DNA from: an uncultured Bryobacterales bacterium
GTDB lineage: Bacteria; Acidobacteriota; Terriglobia; Bryobacterales; Bryobacteraceae
Assembly: GCA_937859895.1 (NCBI GenBank)
Contig: CALMAV010000510.1
Coordinates: forward strand, 1 to 6,267
Length of the DNA: 6,267 nt
Direction: 5' to 3'
Within the stretch, counting starts at the first letter, position 1. Each line of letters starts with the position of its first letter. Below are positions 1-5,812 of this stretch, in pieces. Under the pieces are notes generated by a model. The model was not told the origin of the DNA, made no database searches, and saw nothing but the letters and a program-made list of their open reading frames with translations. Both the position numbers and the translations under genes were made by a program.

Positions 1-2
1 GC

Positions 3-1205
3 TTTCAGCTTCAGAATGTCGAGAATGCTGAGCGCTACCTGAGCGGCTCACCCTTGACGAGCTATACAGTGAATCGCCCGCAGGCCTTTGACCCGACATT
101 CACAAACCCCTTGCCGCTATCGTCGCTGTCGGCAAGCTCCGGGCAGGTTTATCAGATTGACCGTGCGCTACAAGCTCCACGCCTGATGCAGACAGCAATT
201 GGTATTGAACGGCAGCTATTTACACGGACCACGCTCTCAGTGAACTTTACTAATTCCCGTGGTCTTCACGAATTCCGTACAGCAGATATTAACGCTCCAG
301 TTCCAATCGAAGGTGCTCTTCCTCCAGGAACTCCCGCGGCGGCTGGCGGCACGGTGCCGACTTTTCGCCCCTATGGAAACCTTGGCGACATCTACGACTA
401 CCAATCGGATGGCATCTTTAAGCAGACTCAGGTGCTGGTGAATATGAACACCACTGTCGGCAAGCTGCTGACGCTTTTCACCCGATATACCTTCTCCAAC
501 GCGCACAGCGACACAGACGGTCTGGGTACGCTGCCTTCCAATCCGTATAACTACGCTGCCGATTACGGGCGTTCCATTCTGAATGTGCGAAACAGCCTTT
601 TTCTAGGTGGATCAATCACGCCTCGTTGGGGCTTACGCTTCTCTCCGTTTGTGGTGTTGCGCAGCGGCACGCCCTTCAATATCACCACGGGAACTGACTT
701 GTATTTGCAAGGCAATGGATCGCCTACGGCACGTCCAAGTGTAATGAGCACAGCTGCGCCTAATACGATCAATACGCCGTTCGGGTTCCTGAATCCATAT
801 CCGGTGGTGGGCGAACCGGTTATTGAGCGGAACGCGGGGACAGGTGCCGGGTTCATTGGGATCAACCTGCGCGTGAGCAAAACCTTTGGATTCGGAACTA
901 CCAAGTTCCAGGGAAATTCGGGTGGCGCAACCGCAAGGGGAGGCGGAGGTGAATTTGGTGGTGGTAGAGGCGGCGGCGGTGGTGGGCGTGGTTTCGGCGG
1001 TGGTGAAACCAGTGATCACCGATATAATCTGACGCTTTCAGTAAATGCCCGCAATATTCTCAACCATGAGAACCTGAACACGTTTAATGGTTCAATTACC
1101 TCGCCTTATTTTCTGCAGCCTACCGGCATCACCGGTGGTTTCGGAGCCGAAGCTACGGCCAGCAATCAACGGCGACTTGACTTGCAACTTCGCTTTTCGT
1201 TCTAG
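3..1205 (+). CDS. TonB-dependent receptor, Oar-like, C-terminal part of beta-barrel (5' end outside window)
   Basis: This is the 3' end of a large outer-membrane receptor that would import a TonB-dependent substrate, which cannot be named from this part. The frame is open to the left edge, so the start lies outside; about 400 residues are visible. The visible part alternates barrel strands and polar loops. A stretch near nt 186-300 (TAIGIERQLFTRTTLSVNFT, then NSRG and ADINAPVP) matches the pattern of acidobacterial receptors that carry an N-terminal carboxypeptidase-regulatory-like domain. A glycine-rich segment at nt 912-1004 precedes the last two strands (YNLTLSVNARNIL and RRLDLQLRFSF). The terminal Phe is the usual barrel-assembly signal of outer-membrane proteins. 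The plug domain and any CarboxypepD_reg domain would be upstream. Family call firm; substrate unknown. A PAP2 phosphatase gene follows 57 bases downstream on the same strand. Confidence 0.88.
   Translation, partial: FQLQNVENAERYLSGSPLTSYTVNRPQAFDPTFTNPLPLSSLSASSGQVYQIDRALQAPRLMQTAIGIERQLFTRTTLSVNFTNSRGLHEFRTADINAPVPIEGALPPGTPAAAGGTVPTFRPYGNLGDIYDYQSDGIFKQTQVLVNMNTTVGKLLTLFTRYTFSNAHSDTDGLGTLPSNPYNYAADYGRSILNVRNSLFLGGSITPRWGLRFSPFVVLRSGTPFNITTGTDLYLQGNGSPTARPSVMSTAAPNTINTPFGFLNPYPVVGEPVIERNAGTGAGFIGINLRVSKTFGFGTTKFQGNSGGATARGGGGEFGGGRGGGGGGRGFGGGETSDHRYNLTLSVNARNILNHENLNTFNGSITSPYFLQPTGITGGFGAEATASNQRRLDLQLRFSF
912..1004 (+). repeat. Glycine-rich low-complexity segment inside the TonB-dependent receptor
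   Basis: The segment encodes about 31 residues, of which 20 are Gly, mixed with Arg, Phe and Glu (runs such as GGGGEFGGGRGGGGGG). The DNA is a degenerate run of ggc/ggt/ggn codons, a place where length could vary by slippage. It sits between the strand FIGINLRVSKTF and the strand YNLTLSVNARNIL. Similar inserts are known to me from acidobacterial TonB-dependent receptors; their role is unknown. Confidence 0.85.
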
Positions 1206-1228
1206 GGTCTGCTCCTTTACAGCAGATT
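1206..1228 (+). terminator. Weak stem-loop just after the receptor stop codon
   Basis: Directly after the TAG stop, TCTGCT (1208-1213) pairs with AGCAGA (1221-1226) around a 7-base loop. Two G-U pairs could extend the stem outward (1206-1207 with 1227-1228). Only three T residues follow, so it is at best a weak intrinsic terminator. It could also be an attenuating or RNA-stabilising hairpin that lets some transcripts run into the PAP2 gene. Confidence 0.35.
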
Positions 1229-1262
1229 TCAGCATCGAATTATGAACTGAAGAGAACCTGAT

Positions 1263-2150
1263 ATGAGACCTCTTCGAGTCTGCCAAAAATCCTGCGTCTC
1301 TGCCCTGGCGATTGCCTTCCTGAGCAGCGCTCCCGGGTGGTGTCAGACCACGCAGCAGTCAAATGACATTCGTGACTCGAATGTGTATGTGGGTCCGCAA
1401 TCGTCGGATCGCCCGTTTGTTAGGAAGTTCGTCGGCAATATATTGCTTGATCAGAAAGAGATCTGGACGAGTCCGTTTCACATACACAGATCCTCTGCCA
1501 AGTGGTGGATTTTGGCTGGTGTCGGAACAGCGGCTTTGCTGGCTGCCGACCATCCGGTTTCTCAGGCCTTACCGGTGAGCGGCAGCACTGTCCGGTTTGG
1601 AACAGACACCTCCAGGGCCGGCCAATGGTACTCGGTATTTCCGGCCGGAGGAGCATTGCTCGGAATAGGTCTACTCAGCCACGACTCGAAGCTGGAGGAG
1701 ACTGGCGCGCTCAGCCTGCAAGCCCTGGCTGACGCCGACATTGTAACCAACGTGGTGAAGGTTGTGGCACGTCGAGAGCGTCCGTACCAGGGCGACCGTG
1801 GAGGCCACTTTGAGAAGGGCGGAAGCTCGTTTCCTTCCGGGCACTCGACGCAGGCTTGGGCGCTGGCCACGGTGCTTGCAACCGAGTATGGCGATCATAA
1901 GTGGGTCCCGTATGCGAGCTACGGTTATGCTGCACTGATCAGCACATCACGGGTGCTGGCGCAGGCTCACTTCACGTCTGACGTTTTCGTTGGTGGCGCG
2001 ATTGGTTTCTTTGTTGGCCGATACGGAGTTCGAACGCAACGGGCACATGGCGCGCACTTAACATCAATGCGGGGACGGCTGCTGACTCCGGCTGTGATGC
2101 CATCTTTCTCGCCGCAGGCACATACCGTTGCTTTGGTATGGAGTTACTGA
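1263..2150 (+). CDS. Exported PAP2-family phosphatase
   Basis: A 295-residue protein of the PAP2 / type 2 phosphatidic acid phosphatase superfamily, which removes phosphate from lipid phosphates or other phosphomonoesters through a phospho-histidine intermediate. All three family motifs are intact: K166-x6-R173-P174, P191-S-G-H194, and S229-R230-x5-H236-x3-D240, with H194 and H236 the expected catalytic histidines. The N-terminus has basic residues (R2, R5, K9) and a hydrophobic stretch (about 11-22), so a signal peptide cleaved near residues 25-29 is likely. Hydrophobic segments follow at about 81-95, 124-138, 196-206 and 241-252. The ATG at 1263 is supported by GAAGAGA seven bases upstream and by the signal peptide. 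It is 57 bases from the receptor gene and may share its transcript. The substrate cannot be read from sequence; undecaprenyl-pyrophosphate or phosphatidate-like lipids are family possibilities only. Confidence 0.9.
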   Translation: MRPLRVCQKSCVSALAIAFLSSAPGWCQTTQQSNDIRDSNVYVGPQSSDRPFVRKFVGNILLDQKEIWTSPFHIHRSSAKWWILAGVGTAALLAADHPVSQALPVSGSTVRFGTDTSRAGQWYSVFPAGGALLGIGLLSHDSKLEETGALSLQALADADIVTNVVKVVARRERPYQGDRGGHFEKGGSSFPSGHSTQAWALATVLATEYGDHKWVPYASYGYAALISTSRVLAQAHFTSDVFVGGAIGFFVGRYGVRTQRAHGAHLTSMRGRLLTPAVMPSFSPQAHTVALVWSY

Positions 2151-2164
2151 TAGGTCAGACCGGC

Positions 2165-2830
2165 ATGCAGATAATGCACCTCATTATCAAGCTTCTAGTG
2201 TTAATGACCTTTTCATGCTCCTCGCTTACCTCTTTGAAGGGCGCGGATACAGCTATCGATTCCCTGATGCCGAATTTCTCCTTGCACAATAAGAGGACCT
2301 ATGAAATTTTCATAGAGCTCGCTCAGCGCATTCATATCCCAATCGGTATCTCTGGTGAAAATCTCGGTCCAAATTACAATCAACAGATCTCAATTGACTC
2401 TAATGGAAAGTCGCTGCGGCAAGTCCTCGATGAGATTTGCAGCAAAGATCGTAGGTTTAGCTGGACCCAACTTAGTGATGGCAGTATAAGCGTATGGATA
2501 GGTCCACATCAGCTGTCACTCGTTAACATACGAGTTAAAAGCCTTCACGTAGATGATGTTAGCGAAACGAATTTAGTGACCCTGGTGCTACAACTTCCAG
2601 AGGTGAGAAGGTGGGAACGAGCAACAGGCTGTGGAATTGGGCACCAACTGATAATTGTTGGAAATCCACCACCCGAGGTTACTTGGAAGGCCAACTTACA
2701 AATCAGCAACAAACCATTGTGGAAGGTCTTGAACGATTTGTCGGTAAGTAGCGGCAGCTATTCTTGGTCTGCCGTAAAATACGCTGGAACTCCTTGCTTT
2801 ATCAATTTCAATCCGCCGCGGGGAAAGTAG
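2165..2830 (+). CDS. Small exported protein of unknown function with two STN-like modules
   Basis: I do not recognise a named family. From the ATG at 2165 it is 221 residues; an in-frame ATG at 2138 would overlap the PAP2 gene by 13 bases, and an ATG at 2174 is also possible. I prefer 2165 or 2174 because either puts the hydrophobic stretch HLIIKLLVLMTFSC near the N-terminus as a signal sequence. No strong ribosome-binding site precedes any of them, so coupling to PAP2 translation is plausible. The mature part looks like two diverged copies of a secretin/TonB short-N-terminal-like fold. Copy 1 (about residues 43-112) contains SLRQVLDEICSKDRRFSW and ends SISVWIG. Copy 2 (about 125-216) contains LWKVLNDLSVSSGSYSW and ends TPCFINF. 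Three cysteines (C92, C156, C211) lie in the exported part. The gene is AT-rich (23 G+C in 60 bases at both 2341-2400 and 2521-2580, against 36 in 60 at 1741-1800), which hints at transfer. Coding status is likely; function unknown. Confidence 0.72.
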   Translation: MQIMHLIIKLLVLMTFSCSSLTSLKGADTAIDSLMPNFSLHNKRTYEIFIELAQRIHIPIGISGENLGPNYNQQISIDSNGKSLRQVLDEICSKDRRFSWTQLSDGSISVWIGPHQLSLVNIRVKSLHVDDVSETNLVTLVLQLPEVRRWERATGCGIGHQLIIVGNPPPEVTWKANLQISNKPLWKVLNDLSVSSGSYSWSAVKYAGTPCFINFNPPRGK

Positions 2831-2986
2831 AGACCATTTGTCTTTGTCTCCGTTCTTCTCAGGAAGCTTCAGCTTAGAGTGGCTCAGTTTTGGGGGCAAA
2901 GTCAGTACATCCCGCAGCCGTTTTAGTGCGAAATTCTGGCTCGTAGATAGTTAAGCCGAACTACAAAGGAATTTAGCGATAATACC
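2831..2986. other. Convergent intergenic gap
   Basis: The last + strand gene and the last - strand gene end on either side of these 156 bases. I find no additional gene, tRNA or promoter. No classical terminator (GC-rich stem plus T-run) is visible for either side. The best structure is the inverted repeat at 2951-3000, which reaches into the end of the Uma2 gene. Confidence 0.6.
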
Positions 2987-3000
2987 CTAGGTTCGGTTAA
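2951..3000 (-). terminator. Bulged inverted repeat over the end of the Uma2 gene, possible terminator
   Basis: TTAA-g-CCGAAC (2951-2961) is complementary to GTTCGG-TTAA (2991-3000), giving ten base pairs with one bulged G. Inner TA/TA pairs (2962-2963 with 2988-2989) could lengthen the stem. The loop is about 25-29 bases and includes the Uma2 stop codon. No T-run follows on the - strand, so it would be an unusual terminator; it may instead be an mRNA 3' end structure or chance. Confidence 0.3.
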
Positions 3001-3499
3001 CTCGGCGCTCCATCTCCGGCCAAACGTCTAAATCGAGCGATATGCGGCTGCCGTTATCCAAGTTCAGCACCGTGATACGTTCCAGATTGGCACGGCTGCG
3101 ATCCCACTCCCATGCCTTCTTGGCCTCTGGATCGAACACAAAAATCTGGAAGATCCCGATTCGTGCATATTGCTCACACTTCTCGTGAACTGTATGCATG
3201 TCATCTCCCGGCGAGAGAACTTCTGCAACAATGTCGATGGGCCGCGTCGGGTATGGTTGCTCAATCTTTAGGGCTGCCGAGACGTCGGGTTTGGGCTCCC
3301 AGTCAGGATCGATCCGGAGCTCTAATTCCGAACCGGCAGTGTAGCCAGCCCGCGTCAAAACTTCCGCAAGAAGTGCTTGCAAAATGGAATGCAACCACGT
3401 CGGCAATGATTTTCTTACCGCCTTACCAAACCAGTATTCATAACCATTCTTAGCGTCATACTGAGCGTGATACTCCTGAAGAGTCAAGCTTGTATTCAT
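2987..3499 (-). CDS. Uma2 family (DUF820) putative PD-(D/E)XK endonuclease
   Basis: A 170-residue protein matching the Uma2/DUF820 family, which has a PD-(D/E)XK nuclease fold but no settled biological role. Family signatures in order are YEYWFGKAVRKSLPTWLH near the N-terminus, PKPDVSA with D72, IVAEVLSPGDD with E93, and HEKCEQYARIGIFQIFVFDP with K107. D72, E93 and K107 are the expected active-site residues, so the nuclease core looks intact. The length is slightly below the usual 180-200. The start is the only ATG after an in-frame stop at 3509-3511; AAAGG lies too close upstream to be a good ribosome-binding site. It is 32 bases downstream of the sugar transporter on the same strand, so read-through expression is possible. 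Such genes are numerous in cyanobacteria and some soil phyla and often appear as isolated insertions. The family call is firm; actual nuclease activity is inferred. Confidence 0.87.
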   Translation of the reverse strand: MNTSLTLQEYHAQYDAKNGYEYWFGKAVRKSLPTWLHSILQALLAEVLTRAGYTAGSELELRIDPDWEPKPDVSAALKIEQPYPTRPIDIVAEVLSPGDDMHTVHEKCEQYARIGIFQIFVFDPEAKKAWEWDRSRANLERITVLNLDNGSRISLDLDVWPEMERRVNRT

Positions 3500-3531
3500 G
3501 CCTTTAGTCTATTCGCTCGCGCCCCGCACAG

Positions 3532-4860
3532 CTACGCGATCCCTAGCTTCTTCTGCATCTGTTCCAGCGTGACCCCTTTTGTCTCTGGATAGGAGAACCA
3601 AACAACAAAGAACTGCAAGGCCATCATGGCGGTGAAGAAGACAAACGGAGCACCTCTATTCACTGCAGCGATCAGAGGAAACATTTGGGAGATCGCGGCG
3701 TTCATAATCCAGTGAGTGAAGCTGCCGAGACTTTGCCCTTTGGCTCGCACGCGATTTGGGAAAACCTCGCTGATAAACACCCAGATCACTGCACCTTGTG
3801 AGAACGCGAAGAACGCTACGAAGCCCACCAACAGCCAGACCAGTAGATTTTCATGACTCGATGACAAGAACACAGCAGCCACACCTGCCAGGCATATGGT
3901 GCAGCCCACAGATCCAATCAGCAACAGAGTTTTCCGCCCGACCTTATCGATGATCGACATGGCCAGCATGGTTGCCAGCAAATTCGCCAATCCGATCAAC
4001 ACCGATTGCAAATCGCCTGAAACCTTACTAAAGCCGGCCTTGGCGAAGATGTCGTTTAAGTAGTAAAGAATGGCGTTGATTCCGGACAGCTGGTTGAACA
4101 TGCCAATTGAGATAGCGAGAAAGACGGGTACTCGATATTTAGCCTGGAACAGCGGTTCGTTCTGGTGGCCATGGTCGGCATCGATGGAAGTAACGATATT
4201 CTGCAGTTCTCCTTCGACATCCTCTTCTCCAATCTGCTGCAGTACGCCTCTCGCTTCGTCAACGCGTGACTTCTGTGCCAGCCAGCGCGGACTGCGCGGG
4301 ATAACAAAGAGCATAAAGAAGAAGAGCAGTGCCGGAATGGCGGAAACACCCAGCATCCAGCGCCACTCTTCCTCCCCGAAGTGAGCTAATCCGATCAGAA
4401 AATTCGACAGGTAAGCGAGCAGAATGCCGCCCACCACGTTGAATTGGAAGAGGCCCACCAGGCGCCCGCGCCACTTGGCAGGCGCAATCTCTGCGATGTA
4501 CATGGGGCCCAGCACAGACGATCCGCCAATGCCCAACCCACCCAGGAATCGGAATGCAATCAGCGAGTACCAATCCCAGGCAAAGGCGCAGCCAATAGCT
4601 GAGATCAAATATAAGACGGCCATGCCCCGCAGACTGTCGCGACGGCCGAAGCGGTCGCCCGGAACACCTGCTACCAGCGACCCGACCACGGTGCCGATGA
4701 GAGCTACAGAGACGGTGAACCCGAGTGTTTTTGGGTTGAGTGCAAACGAGTGGGTTAAACCGGCGGTTGTGCCGGCAATAACGGCTGTGTCGAATCCAAA
4801 CAGCAAACCACCCAGTGCCGCAACAATGGTGCTTCTGATCAGCGAACCAGTCAGTCTCAC
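3532..4860 (-). CDS. Sugar porter family MFS transporter
   Basis: A 442-residue inner-membrane protein with about 12 hydrophobic segments, of the sugar porter family (XylE/GlcP/GLUT-like), probably a sugar:proton symporter. Signatures in order are FGFDTAVIAG (21-30), GDRFGRR (68-74), PMYIAEIAPAKWRGR (119-133), PRSPRWL (188-194) at the start of the central cytoplasmic loop, FNQLSGINAILYY (255-267), DKVGRK (305-310), SEVFPNRVRAKGQS (364-377) and PETKG (425-429) near the C-terminus. The first Gln of the usual QQxSGIN motif is Asn256. The start is GTG, the only candidate that keeps the first membrane segment; AGAAGGA lies nine bases upstream. The stop codon of the ROK kinase gene abuts this GTG, so translation is probably coupled. 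Full length, no frameshift. The substrate is inferred from the neighbour as fructose or another hexose and is not shown by the sequence. Confidence 0.94.
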   Translation of the reverse strand: MRLTGSLIRSTIVAALGGLLFGFDTAVIAGTTAGLTHSFALNPKTLGFTVSVALIGTVVGSLVAGVPGDRFGRRDSLRGMAVLYLISAIGCAFAWDWYSLIAFRFLGGLGIGGSSVLGPMYIAEIAPAKWRGRLVGLFQFNVVGGILLAYLSNFLIGLAHFGEEEWRWMLGVSAIPALLFFFMLFVIPRSPRWLAQKSRVDEARGVLQQIGEEDVEGELQNIVTSIDADHGHQNEPLFQAKYRVPVFLAISIGMFNQLSGINAILYYLNDIFAKAGFSKVSGDLQSVLIGLANLLATMLAMSIIDKVGRKTLLLIGSVGCTICLAGVAAVFLSSSHENLLVWLLVGFVAFFAFSQGAVIWVFISEVFPNRVRAKGQSLGSFTHWIMNAAISQMFPLIAAVNRGAPFVFFTAMMALQFFVVWFSYPETKGVTLEQMQKKLGIA

Positions 4861-5757
4861 TTAACGGCTTCCTTCTGCCTGATGCAGTGCACTTTCGGCA
4901 AGAACGAGCGAGCCCAAAACACCGGCGCGCCCTCCCAGGGCAGGTGGTTGAATATATTCGTCTAAACCGGTGCTGAGATGCGGGTGCCGTACGTAGCTAT
5001 TCATAATGCGGGCAAACTCGTTTCGAACAAGCGGGAATAAGTGCGGCTGCTGCATGACGCCTCCGCCAATGATAATGCGCTGCGGCGAGAGTGTCACGGT
5101 CAAGTTCATGACCGCCAAGGCAAGGTAGCGTGCTTCGATGGTCCACGCCGGGTGGTCGGGCGGTAAGGTATGGGCAGGCTGTTTCCAGCGTGCCTGGACC
5201 GCTGGACCTGAGGCCAACCCTTCCAGGCAGTCGCCGTGGAATGGACACAGTCCCGGGAAGGGATCGGCTGTCCAATCGTGCGGCAGGTGAAGGTGGCCCA
5301 TCTCAGGATGAACAAGCCCATGCACAACTTGGCCATGTACCATGGCGCCACCGCCTACGCCAGTTCCAATCGTGATGTAAATAGCGTCCTGCAGACCTTG
5401 AGCAGCACCCCAGCGCGCTTCGCCTAGTAGTGCCGCATTCACGTCAGTATCAAGTGCTACGGGGAGATTCAAGGCCTGACGAAGCAAACCTGCAAGGTCA
5501 ACATACTGCCAGCCCTGTTTGGGTGTCGACGTAATATGACCGAAATGTCGGGACGCAGGATCAAGGTCTACCGGCCCGAAGGACCCTATGCCGATGGCTT
5601 GCAGCGGGCCCCCATTATGACGGCTGAAGAAGTCGTTTACGCTGCGTAGCGTCTGCTCAGGCGTGGTTGTTGGGAAGTGGGCAGTGACCAGATCATCCGG
5701 ACCGGTACCGATCCCGCAAACAAACTTGGTACCACCCGCTTCTACGCCACCAAACAT
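4861..5757 (-). CDS. ROK-family sugar kinase, fructokinase type
   Basis: A 298-residue cytoplasmic kinase that would phosphorylate a hexose, most likely fructose to fructose 6-phosphate with ATP. Motifs (numbered from ATG 5757): GGVEAGGTK (3-11) is the phosphate-binding loop; DTDVNAALLGEARWG (103-117) holds the expected catalytic Asp105; IGTGVGGG (130-137); HPEMGH (150-155); CPFHGDCLEGLASGPA (171-186); IIIGGGV (228-234). H155, C171, H174 and C177 form the zinc site typical of ROK proteins, and the CPFHGDCLEGLASGPA form resembles Bacillus YdhR/GmuE-type fructokinases. I chose ATG 5757 because relatives begin just before GG(I/V)EAGGTK. A TTG at 5775 is possible, and an in-frame stop at 5779-5781 rules out anything longer. 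The gene lies between DUF362 and the sugar transporter on the same strand and abuts the transporter start. Glucose, mannose or another hexose cannot be excluded. Confidence 0.93.
   Translation of the reverse strand: MFGGVEAGGTKFVCGIGTGPDDLVTAHFPTTTPEQTLRSVNDFFSRHNGGPLQAIGIGSFGPVDLDPASRHFGHITSTPKQGWQYVDLAGLLRQALNLPVALDTDVNAALLGEARWGAAQGLQDAIYITIGTGVGGGAMVHGQVVHGLVHPEMGHLHLPHDWTADPFPGLCPFHGDCLEGLASGPAVQARWKQPAHTLPPDHPAWTIEARYLALAVMNLTVTLSPQRIIIGGGVMQQPHLFPLVRNEFARIMNSYVRHPHLSTGLDEYIQPPALGGRAGVLGSLVLAESALHQAEGSR
4870..4876 (-). promoter_or_regulatory. Shine-Dalgarno sequence for the transporter, inside the kinase gene
   Basis: On the - strand AGAAGGA lies nine bases before the GTG start at 4860, within the last codons of the kinase gene. 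It decides in favour of the GTG start and shows that the two genes are designed to be translated from one mRNA. Confidence 0.75.
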
Positions 5758-5779
5758 GCCCTTGCGTATATGCAAAGGC
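5758..5779 (-). promoter_or_regulatory. Hairpin directly before the kinase start codon, masking the purine-rich stretch
   Basis: In the - strand RNA, GCCUUUGC (5779-5772) pairs with GCAAGGGC (5765-5758) as eight base pairs including one U-G, around the loop AUAUAC. The AAGGG that could act as ribosome-binding sequence is inside the stem and the AUG follows immediately. As DNA it is a 22-base near-palindrome (9 of 11 positions symmetrical, core TTGCGTATATGCAA), so a protein operator is an equal possibility. The structure is seen; the regulatory role is inferred. Confidence 0.45.
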
Positions 5780-5786
5780 TACGCGT

Positions 5787-5806
5787 CGGGGAGCCGAACC
5801 TCCCCG
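5787..5806 (-). promoter_or_regulatory. GC-rich hairpin between DUF362 and the kinase gene
   Basis: CGGGGAG (5787-5793) and CTCCCCG (5800-5806) form a perfect seven-pair stem with a six-base loop (ccgaac). No T-run follows on the - strand, so a standard intrinsic terminator is unlikely. A GGGGAGG run in the stem resembles a Shine-Dalgarno sequence, but it lies 23 bases from the nearest usable start (TTG 5775) and about 41 from ATG 5757. It could be an mRNA processing or stabilising element, or part of a leader together with the hairpin at 5758-5779. Confidence 0.45.
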
Positions 5807-5812
5807 ATTCAG

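Noticed and set aside
563..1019. Two open frames on the - strand opposite the receptor (563-904 and 633-1019)
   Set aside because: Both lie wholly within the receptor gene, give low-complexity or domainless translations, and have no supporting ribosome-binding site.
1263..1350. Lipoprotein signal in the PAP2 protein (Cys27)
   Set aside because: The residues before the Cys (PGW) do not fit a lipobox; a normal signal peptidase I site is more likely.
2138..2164. ATG at 2138 as start of the small exported protein
   Set aside because: It would overlap the PAP2 gene by 13 bases and put nine extra residues before the natural n-region of the signal sequence; possible, but less likely than 2165 or 2174.
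2165..2221. Lipoprotein signal in the small exported protein (Cys18 from the 2165 start)
   Set aside because: MTFSC has Thr and Phe at the positions where Leu/Val and a small residue are expected. A lipoprotein cannot be ruled out but is not supported well enough to call.
2830..2850. Possible terminator hairpin GAGAC/GTCTC after the small exported gene
   Set aside because: Only five base pairs with an 11-base loop and no T-run; within what chance would give in this stretch.
4424..4864. Open frame of 146 codons on the + strand opposite the transporter
   Set aside because: It is antisense to a clear sugar porter gene; the translation is rich in Pro, Arg and Thr with no recognisable domain, as expected from the complement of a GC-rich membrane protein gene.
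5758..5775. TTG at 5775 as the kinase start
   Set aside because: It adds six residues not expected in this family, lies within the leader hairpin and has no ribosome-binding site at a normal distance. The ATG at 5757 fits the family N-terminus better, though this is not certain.
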